DNA from: Candidatus Omnitrophota bacterium
GTDB lineage: Bacteria; Omnitrophota; Gorgyraeia; S143-82
Assembly: GCA_027034965.1 (NCBI GenBank)
Contig: JALVWL010000240.1
Span: forward strand, 1 to 6,160
DNA length: 6,160 nucleotides
Reading direction: 5' to 3'
The notes under the pieces were generated by a model. The model saw nothing but the letters and a program-made list of their open reading frames with translations. It had not been told where the DNA came from and did not search any database. How positions within the stretch are numbered: position 1 is the first letter of the stretch; each line of letters opens with the position of its first letter. A program made the translations under genes and the position numbers. This document shows, piece after piece, positions 1 to 4,924 of the stretch.

Positions 1-1
1 G

Positions 2-700
2 GTGGGTTTGAAAGATATCTCTTTATGTGATGAGCCCGGACTGGTAAAAAAAGCCTTGCCTGGTGCCTATGTATTTATAGGCCCCAAGAGGGAGCGATTG
101 ATCCAGATGGCAATGGAGAAGTATAAGGATATAGGCGTGGTCATACTCGATGATGGGTTCCAGTATCGCAGATTGAAGCGGGATATGGATATTGTTTTGA
201 TTAGTCGACAAGATAGGTTTTTCAGGGAACCGATGTCTTCTCTAGGCCGCGCGAATCTAGTGGTAATTACCAAATTGGCGCAGGAGTCCCTGGCGAGGGA
301 TTTTGCAGACGAATTATCCAGTTATACCAGTGCGCCTATTATCGCGGCTGATTATGAAAATAGCTGGCCACAAGCAGGCAGTAGGGTAATAGCCGTATGT
401 GCGATAGCCCGACCAAATCATTTTATCTCTGCCGCCAGGTCTGCGGGACTTGATGTGGTTAGGGAGTTTGTGTATCGGGACCATTACATATATAGGATAT
501 GGGATGTGATGCGTATGGTAAGGGTGGCTTTGGACTTTGATGCGTTTATCCTGACCACTCCCAAGGATGCGGTTAAGCTGGAGAGGTTTTCTGCACTTTT
601 TGAGAAGAAGGGTGTTGGGATCTTTGTTTCAGAGCCCTCCTTAAGATTTCTTTGGGGAGAGCAGACGCTTAAGCGGCTGATAAATGGAGTATTGGGTTAA
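2..700 (+). CDS. lpxK: Tetraacyldisaccharide 4'-kinase LpxK, 5'-truncated by the window edge
   Basis: LpxK phosphorylates the 4' position of the tetraacyldisaccharide-1-phosphate lipid A precursor, using ATP at the cytoplasmic face of the inner membrane. The 232 residues visible are the C-terminal two thirds of a family normally about 320-350 long; the N-terminal membrane helix and Walker A loop must lie upstream, so the GTG at base 2 is probably not the start. Visible hallmarks are DEP (10-12), the Walker-B-like DDGFQYRRL (50-58, usually DDGFQHRRL, so Tyr replaces the common His), DIVLI (63-67), REP plus LGRANLVVITK (76-91), the RDHYIY segment (159-164, usually PDHHxY) and TTPKDAVKL (185-193, usually TTEKDAVKL). 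It ends with TAA six bases before the acyltransferase start, in the same reading frame, which points to one lipid A operon. Family assignment is secure; the exact 5' end cannot be seen. Confidence 0.93.
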   Translation: MGLKDISLCDEPGLVKKALPGAYVFIGPKRERLIQMAMEKYKDIGVVILDDGFQYRRLKRDMDIVLISRQDRFFREPMSSLGRANLVVITKLAQESLARDFADELSSYTSAPIIAADYENSWPQAGSRVIAVCAIARPNHFISAARSAGLDVVREFVYRDHYIYRIWDVMRMVRVALDFDAFILTTPKDAVKLERFSALFEKKGVGIFVSEPSLRFLWGEQTLKRLINGVLG

Positions 701-710
701 AGATTTATGA
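684..710 (+). other. Possible 8-codon leader ORF (MEYWVKDL) coupling lpxK to the acyltransferase
   Basis: An ATG at 684, directly after an in-frame TAA, opens a short frame whose TGA stop at 708-710 overlaps the ATG of the acyltransferase gene at 707 in an ATGA arrangement. It lies inside the end of lpxK in another frame. It could be chance, a translational-coupling leader, or the remnant of the original acyltransferase N-terminus, because the downstream protein lacks the N-terminal membrane helix usual for its family. No strong ribosome binding site precedes it. Confidence 0.2.
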
Positions 711-2437
711 AAACTGTGTTGCGAAATCTACATATTGCCTTTCCAGAGAATTCTATAGTCAGGAATTATCTGATAGCATTTAGGTTTTATCTCCACGTAT
801 TGAAGAATTTCTTTGAGTGGTTGAGACTGGATAGCTATACTTTTGAAGACATAAAGGCGATGGTGGATCTGGAGGTGTCAGAGGACACAGTTGGCTCGTG
901 GGTTAGCTATAGACCTCTGTTTTTTTGTACTGGACATGTAGGTAATTGGGAGCTGGCGAATGTACTGGCCGAATATTACGTGTGTGATTATGGGGTCCTG
1001 GTAAAAGAGCAGAAGGGCCTTTTTAAGAGATGGCTGGCAAGGAAACGTGAGAAAAGGAATATACGGATATGGTACGTGGGCAGGGATGAGAAGGAAATGG
1101 TCAAGTCAATATCCCATATGGCGGCTGGCATAGTCATAGACCACGGCGTCAAAGATGGCATCAGGACAAAATTTTTCAACAAGGCCTGCTTTTTTCCAAA
1201 GGGATTGGTCTGGTTTATCAAAAAAAGGGGTGTTCGTATACTGCCGACCTTTGTGGTAAGGGATGGCGGCAGACTAAAGGCGATTGTAAAGGGTCCGCCA
1301 GTAGACCTGTCAGAGAAAGAGGAAGAAGAGATTGCCGGGATTGTTACTGGATACCTGGAGGATGTGATTAAGTCCTATCCTTGGCAGTATCTTTGGACCT
1401 TCAAGAGGTGGAAGTACTCTTGGCAGATAGATGTTTGTGTCCTGAGTGATGGAAGACCAGGGCATATTAGGCAGACGATGGCGTTGCTTGAATATCTGAA
1501 ACTGGCAAATCCTGATAAACAGGTTATAGCGTATAACATAGATGTCAGCACTCTGACGCAGTCTTATCTTCTAAGGAGTGTAATGACTCTAGCGGCAGTA
1601 TTGCCGAGATTCCTGGGTGAATGGATTATTCGAGTTATTTTTAAGGATAGAGCAGAGTTGTTATTGAATAAGGCCTATGACCTGGTTGTCTCGACGGGTT
1701 CGTCTTTAAGTGGGCTTAATATCTTTCTGAAAAGGTATAACTTTTGTTCGAATGTCTGTATTATGGACCCCGGCTTAGGGATGCGTCTTTACTTTGACAG
1801 AATATTTGTACCCAGACACGATGGCGTTAGAGGCAGGGGCGTCGTCCAGATAGATGGTGCGCTTGCCTATTTTGATGAGAGTCAGGCTAGGAGTTATGCG
1901 GAGTCTTTGGGGGTTGAGAAGGCGTGCATAGCCATCCTGATAGGCGGGGATTCAAAGGCATATCAGCTGCCTCAAGAAAGGTTTTTGGAATTTATTGAAG
2001 GGCTGATAAATTTTATTGAGGCCTCTGGTATAAGTGCCCTGGCTACCACCTCCAGGCGTACCCCGCTCTGGGTTGAGGAGGCCTTGAAGTCCAAAAGGGA
2101 ACGATTCAAGCGCCTGGTGATAGCCAGAGAAGAGAATCCACCTGGCACTGTCTGGGCCTTTTTCTATAGGGCCGATTATATACTGGTTACACCCGATAGT
2201 ATTTCAATGGTCTCAGAGGCCATCTCCAGTGGCAAACAGGTTTTGGTCTGGACTGGAGATATCCAAGGTCTGCCCAGAAAGCATCGGTTATTCATTGAGT
2301 ACCTGCTGGAGGAGGGAATGGTTAGGGGCGTTTCCGATATAAGAGATCTAGAGGCCGTTTTGGCCGGAGACAATGGGGGGAGTAAGGTAAATTTTGAAAA
2401 TAAAATTCAAAACGTATTGAAATATTTGCGGTTTTGA
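707..2437 (+). CDS. Fusion of lipid A-type acyltransferase (LpxL/HtrB-like) and ELM1-like (DUF1022) domain
   Basis: Residues about 1-238 form a lysophospholipid/lipid A acyltransferase domain. It has the catalytic HX4E motif HVGNWE (77-82), a DHGVKDG segment with following FF..A..P.G pattern (145-166, matching the family's DQ...G..FFG.PA..P.G), and the closing WQYLWTFKRWK (226-236, usually EQWLWxHRRWK). Residues about 241-556 form an ELM1-like domain (COG3660/DUF1022): VLSDGRPGHIRQ (245-256), FDRIFVPRHDGV (363-374), LIGGDSK (411-417), TTSRRTP (447-453) and VTPDSISMVSEA (494-505). ELM1 proteins have a predicted GT-B-like fold; their bacterial substrate is not established. Next to lpxK, the fusion suggests acylation and perhaps sugar or other transfer on lipid A at the inner membrane. 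The first residues correspond to the family's NLxxAFPE region, so the usual ~40-residue N-terminal membrane helix is absent; the in-frame TAA at 698-700 blocks extension. A GGAG at 686-689 is rather distant as a ribosome binding site. Confidence 0.9.
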   Translation: MKTVLRNLHIAFPENSIVRNYLIAFRFYLHVLKNFFEWLRLDSYTFEDIKAMVDLEVSEDTVGSWVSYRPLFFCTGHVGNWELANVLAEYYVCDYGVLVKEQKGLFKRWLARKREKRNIRIWYVGRDEKEMVKSISHMAAGIVIDHGVKDGIRTKFFNKACFFPKGLVWFIKKRGVRILPTFVVRDGGRLKAIVKGPPVDLSEKEEEEIAGIVTGYLEDVIKSYPWQYLWTFKRWKYSWQIDVCVLSDGRPGHIRQTMALLEYLKLANPDKQVIAYNIDVSTLTQSYLLRSVMTLAAVLPRFLGEWIIRVIFKDRAELLLNKAYDLVVSTGSSLSGLNIFLKRYNFCSNVCIMDPGLGMRLYFDRIFVPRHDGVRGRGVVQIDGALAYFDESQARSYAESLGVEKACIAILIGGDSKAYQLPQERFLEFIEGLINFIEASGISALATTSRRTPLWVEEALKSKRERFKRLVIAREENPPGTVWAFFYRADYILVTPDSISMVSEAISSGKQVLVWTGDIQGLPRKHRLFIEYLLEEGMVRGVSDIRDLEAVLAGDNGGSKVNFENKIQNVLKYLRF

Positions 2438-2476
2438 TTAAAAACTGAGTTTTTTCAAGAAAACATCCTACTGAAT

Positions 2477-2505
2477 TTGACAATCAAGGGGTTTTATGTT
2501 ATTGT
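2477..2505 (+). promoter_or_regulatory. Sigma70-type promoter with extended -10 for the PilZ operon
   Basis: In the 115-base gap after the acyltransferase gene there is a perfect -35 TTGACA (2477-2482), a 17-base spacer and a TATTGT -10 (2500-2505) preceded by TG at 2497-2498, giving an extended -10 (TGnTATTGT). Transcription would begin near 2512 and leave a leader of about 40 bases before the GTG start. This suggests the PilZ cluster is a transcription unit separate from lpxK. Predicted only from consensus match. Confidence 0.6.
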
Positions 2506-2539
2506 TATATTAATAGAGCTTACAGGGAGGTTCTTTTCA

Positions 2540-2545
2540 GGGAGG
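2540..2545 (+). promoter_or_regulatory. Ribosome binding site that fixes the GTG start of the first PilZ gene
   Basis: GGGAGG lies seven bases before the GTG at 2553. No in-frame ATG is available nearby, and the other GTG at 2548 runs at once into TGA, so this site selects the GTG start. A second GGGAGG occurs at 2525-2530 but has no start codon at a useful distance. Confidence 0.75.
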
Positions 2546-2552
2546 CAGTGGG

Positions 2553-2903
2553 GTGACGTTAGGCAAGGAACGGCGCAGGTATCCTAGATGGGATGCGCGA
2601 TTTCCAGTTAAGATAAGGGAATTGGGAGAAAGAGGCTTCTATGCCGGTTCTTTGTCCAGAGATATAAGTGCTGGCGGGATAAAGATCGTAACTGATAGGT
2701 TTATACCTAAAGGTACGGAGCTTGCCCTGGAGTTGTTCCTTGAGAATAGGAAGCGCCTTATCAATGCCAAGGCAAGGGTTGCCTGGCTGGAGCAGCTTCC
2801 TTATAGGGATGACAGTTACAATGTGGGATTGGAGTTTGAGGAGATAAATCCCGCTTATAAAAAGGAATTATTGAGGTTGACTGAGGTCTATTCCAGTAAT
2901 TAA
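2553..2903 (+). CDS. PilZ domain protein, predicted c-di-GMP receptor (first copy)
   Basis: A 116-residue single-domain PilZ protein, the usual size for stand-alone PilZ receptors. Both c-di-GMP-binding signatures are intact: RxxxR as RRYPR (8-12) at the N-terminus and the D/NxSxxG motif as DISAGG (37-42). Beta-strand-like segments follow, such as ALELFL and KARVAWLEQ, and a short helical tail ends the protein. No signal peptide or membrane segment is seen, so it should be cytoplasmic. It starts at GTG, chosen because of the strong upstream GGGAGG and because the RxxxR motif then falls at the expected place. It is the first gene of a close operon with a zinc-finger protein, a second PilZ protein and a DUF4416 protein. 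Binding is inferred from the motifs; the effector target is unknown. Confidence 0.92.
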   Translation: MTLGKERRRYPRWDARFPVKIRELGERGFYAGSLSRDISAGGIKIVTDRFIPKGTELALELFLENRKRLINAKARVAWLEQLPYRDDSYNVGLEFEEINPAYKKELLRLTEVYSSN

Positions 2904-2918
2904 AGGGAGGCTTGAGAT

Positions 2919-3095
2919 ATGTCAGAAGAGACAGCAGTGGTTCGCAGGGTAAAGTCTACCAATTGTGCGTCCTGTGGTAAGTTGATAAGAAGAAAGGAAA
3001 TGTATTATAGAAATGGCAAGTATTTTTGTGGTAAGCGGTGTTTTAAGAAGATGCAGGAAAAGATGGCCCAGGAAGGGGCTGGCAGCGCAGGCTGA
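2919..3095 (+). CDS. Small four-cysteine zinc-finger protein (58 aa)
   Basis: A 58-residue protein with a strong ribosome binding site, AAGGGAGG at 2903-2910, eight bases before its ATG. It contains two cysteine pairs, C16-x2-C19 and C37-x3-C41, separated by 17 residues, with the pattern YYRNGKYFC before the second pair. This resembles TRASH/MYM/YHS-type treble-clef zinc-binding modules, which often bind metal or mediate protein contacts. The C-terminal part is rich in Lys, Met, Gln and Glu (FKKMQEKMAQE), probably a short helix, followed by a Gly/Ala-rich tail. It is basic overall and has no signal peptide. It lies 15 bases after the first PilZ gene and 28 before the second, so it is likely co-transcribed and may work with them. 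I do not recognise a named family. Zinc binding is inferred from cysteine spacing. Confidence 0.8.
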   Translation: MSEETAVVRRVKSTNCASCGKLIRRKEMYYRNGKYFCGKRCFKKMQEKMAQEGAGSAG

Positions 3096-3123
3096 TTTTG
3101 ATGAGAGATAAGGGAGGCGGATT

Positions 3124-3486
3124 ATGAGCCAGGTAAGTGAGCGTCGCAGACATAAGAGGATTGATTCGCGATTGCCCCTTAAATTGAAAGAAGGGGACTA
3201 TGATCTGATAACAGAGACAAAGAATGTCAGCTGTAGCGGCGCTTATTGTGAGGTTAACCGTTACCTGCCTCCTTTGACAAAGGTAGAGATAACCCTTGTC
3301 TTTCCCAAGGCAAAGGGCGAGACAGAGACTGTAAACTGTCAGGGGATAGTAGTCCGCACGGATCATATGCCCTATAGTAACGGTACGAACCACTATTGTA
3401 TCGCTATCTACTTTTCAGATATCAATAAGGCAGATATGAGTAAGTTGAACTCCTTTGTTGAGGCACAGGCCTCTAACCTGAATTAG
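3124..3486 (+). CDS. PilZ domain protein, predicted c-di-GMP receptor (second copy)
   Basis: A 120-residue stand-alone PilZ protein. RxxxR is RRHKR (8-12) and the D/NxSxxG motif is NVSCSG (34-39), both complete. The N-terminus, SERRRHKRIDSRLPLKLKE, is about half identical to that of the first PilZ protein (KERRRYPRWDARFPVKIRE), and both motifs fall at similar positions, so the two may be tandem paralogues that have since diverged. Start: ATG preceded by AAGGGAGG (3110-3117) with six bases spacing. It has several cysteines (Cys37 and Cys42 around the second motif) that the first copy lacks. Cytoplasmic, with no membrane segment. It ends in TAG one base before the GTG start of the DUF4416 gene, so the two are probably translationally coupled. 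The output target is unknown. Confidence 0.9.
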   Translation: MSQVSERRRHKRIDSRLPLKLKEGDYDLITETKNVSCSGAYCEVNRYLPPLTKVEITLVFPKAKGETETVNCQGIVVRTDHMPYSNGTNHYCIAIYFSDINKADMSKLNSFVEAQASNLN

Positions 3487-3487
3487 T

Positions 3488-4021
3488 GTGGCGCTTCCCA
3501 GGACTACGGAATACGGCCTTCTCTTGTGCGGTTTTATATATCCTTCTGATTTTGAATTATTCCCTTTTGTAGATGAGCATCTATCTGTGAAATGGGGCAG
3601 TGTGTTTTTGGTATCTCCTGAGTGGGACTTCTCGTCCTTTACTGATTACTACGCAAAGGAAATGGGTGAAGGCCTGAGACGGAGATTCTTTGTATTCGAT
3701 AATCGAATAATCCCAAATGATCTGGTGGACATAAAACTGTTTTCAATATGCCTAGAGCAAAGGCTGTCTGTAGATGGAGCGAGGCGCATAAATATAGATC
3801 CGGGGTTTCTCTCTCACAATAAATTGATATTGGCTACTGCCAAGAATCACTATCACAGAGTCTATCTGGATAAAGGCATCTATGTGGAATTGACAATGGC
3901 CTATTATCACAATGCCTGGCATAGTCTGGATTGGACCTATCCTGACTTTGGAGGAGTCTATTCTGAGTGGTTTGATTCTATCCGTCCTCGGTTGCTTGAA
4001 AGGCTTGTTAATCAGGGATAA
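3488..4021 (+). CDS. DUF4416 family protein
   Basis: A 177-residue protein with the conserved features of DUF4416, a family of unknown function sometimes labelled GTP-binding without good support. Recognisable blocks are FTDYYAKEMGEGLRRRF (51-67), PNDLVDIKL (76-84), RRINIDPGFL (99-108), ATAKNHYHRVYLDKGIYVELT (116-136) and WTYPDFG (149-155). The clustered His, Asp, Tyr and Glu residues suggest a metal- or nucleotide-linked active site, but no catalytic role has been seen in the sequence. It is near full length for the family. It begins with GTG one base after the preceding TAG, without a Shine-Dalgarno site, so translation probably depends on ribosomes finishing the second PilZ gene. It is the last gene of the operon, followed by a new promoter. 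Family call is confident; function is not. Confidence 0.88.
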   Translation: MALPRTTEYGLLLCGFIYPSDFELFPFVDEHLSVKWGSVFLVSPEWDFSSFTDYYAKEMGEGLRRRFFVFDNRIIPNDLVDIKLFSICLEQRLSVDGARRINIDPGFLSHNKLILATAKNHYHRVYLDKGIYVELTMAYYHNAWHSLDWTYPDFGGVYSEWFDSIRPRLLERLVNQG

Positions 4022-4035
4022 AACATATTGTTAAT

Positions 4036-4061
4036 CTAAGGGTTGACAATTTCTCCCTAAG
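4036..4061 (+). repeat. Imperfect inverted repeat enclosing the -35 box
   Basis: CTAAGGG (4036-4042) and CCCTAAG (4055-4061) pair as a 7-base stem with one A/A mismatch, around a 12-base centre that begins with the TTGACA -35 hexamer. It is not followed by a T-run, so it is a poor terminator. It could be an operator for a dimeric regulator, or chance. Confidence 0.35.
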
Positions 4062-4070
4062 AGGTATAAT
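4043..4070 (+). promoter_or_regulatory. Perfect-consensus sigma70 promoter for the PEP-CTERM gene
   Basis: TTGACA (4043-4048) and TATAAT (4065-4070) match the consensus exactly, with a 16-base spacer, one base short of ideal. The start of transcription would be near 4077, giving a leader of about 60 bases. The leader contains a small GGGT-TTT-ACCC hairpin (4096-4106) and a ribosome binding site, AGAAGGGA (4126-4133), five bases before the ATG. An exact match of both hexamers suggests strong basal expression of the surface protein by the housekeeping sigma factor. Confidence 0.75.
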
Positions 4071-4138
4071 TTAAAAATGTTTTAAAATATGGCTCGGGTT
4101 TTACCCTGGACTTATGTGTTCTAAGAGAAGGGATTGTT

Positions 4139-4924
4139 ATGAAAAGGATTATTGTTATACTGGCAGTTGCTGTATCGTTGGGTTGTTCAGCCTGGGCAAT
4201 GGGTTCTGGGGGAGGTGGCGATGCACCTGTGTCTACTGGTGGGGCTATATCAGGAGAGAATCTCGTCTATACCTCCGATTTTACGATAATCGAGAGCCTT
4301 GCGAATATTCCGGATATCGGGCAGGTCCTTACCTATGCGATCGAGAATAATTCATCTTCATCGTATATATGGGGATTTGGGGTAGGGCTTTCTTCTGGTA
4401 ATGACGGTTGGCTGGGTGTATCGCTGACAACCACACCAAATCCCAACTGGAATAATTTTTACTGGAATGAAAGGCAGGGATGGATCTCTTCAGTGGTTCC
4501 GTCGAGTGAACTATACAATACAGTAGTTAAATGGTATTCGGCTGCCGGATTAGAGGTCCCTGCAGGATTGTTTGAGGAGCTTGCTACTCTTTACGACGGT
4601 TATGATTATGTCTATCTTACGAGTTTTGATATTTTTGGAGAAGGCTCTGAACTGGGTGGATCTATTGGACCAGGGGAATACGACGATGGGTTTAGGATAG
4701 TCTTTCGGGATAACGAACTGACCTTGGCCAGTCCAGCTGTCTATCTTACGACTCAGACGAACCAGCCGCCTTCCCAGAATAATACGCCAAGTCTGGGCTA
4801 TAACGATACCACACACACCCCAAATGGGCCGCTTAACAATCCAGTTGTCCCTGAACCATTGACTTCTCTTTTGTTTGGTGTAGGCCTGTTAGGGGCCCTG
4901 GTTGGCCGCAAGCGATTGGATTAA
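4139..4924 (+). CDS. Secreted PEP-CTERM sorting domain protein
   Basis: A 261-residue exported protein. It has a Sec signal peptide (MKR, hydrophobic core 4-16, likely cleavage after CSAWA at residue 20), then a Gly-rich start (22-27). The main domain, about 40-200, carries patterns found in many PEP-CTERM proteins: LTYAIENNSSSSYIWGFGVG (64-83) and a Trp/Asn-rich stretch about 101-115. A Pro/Asn/Thr-rich linker follows (about 205-236). The sorting signal is at the end: VPEP (237-240), a hydrophobic helix (241-255) and RKR (257-259). The family is anchored transiently, then processed by an exosortase and usually sent to the cell surface or matrix; no exosortase is in this window. Cys16, in SLGC, makes a poor lipobox, so lipidation is unlikely. 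The gene is monocistronic with its own promoter. Its stop overlaps the stop of the convergent radical SAM gene by four bases. The ligand or role is unknown. Confidence 0.9.
   Translation: MKRIIVILAVAVSLGCSAWAMGSGGGGDAPVSTGGAISGENLVYTSDFTIIESLANIPDIGQVLTYAIENNSSSSYIWGFGVGLSSGNDGWLGVSLTTTPNPNWNNFYWNERQGWISSVVPSSELYNTVVKWYSAAGLEVPAGLFEELATLYDGYDYVYLTSFDIFGEGSELGGSIGPGEYDDGFRIVFRDNELTLASPAVYLTTQTNQPPSQNNTPSLGYNDTTHTPNGPLNNPVVPEPLTSLLFGVGLLGALVGRKRLD

Noticed and set aside
2431..2455. AT-rich hairpins (GTTTT/AAAAC and AAAAAC/GTTTTT) after the acyltransferase gene as a terminator
   Set aside because: The stems are short, almost all A/T, and mutually exclusive, so they are too weak to call an intrinsic terminator.
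3043..3393. Minus-strand open frame of 116 codons
   Set aside because: It is antisense to the second PilZ gene and the end of the zinc-finger gene, with no motif and no start site of its own.
4064..4081. Further hairpin or riboswitch in the leader of the PEP-CTERM gene
   Set aside because: The leader is only about 60 bases; apart from one 4-base-pair hairpin at 4096-4106 no known riboswitch pattern could be seen.
4114..4350. Plus-strand frame starting with ATG before the PEP-CTERM gene
   Set aside because: A different frame across the signal peptide region of the PEP-CTERM gene; it lacks a ribosome binding site and looks like noise.
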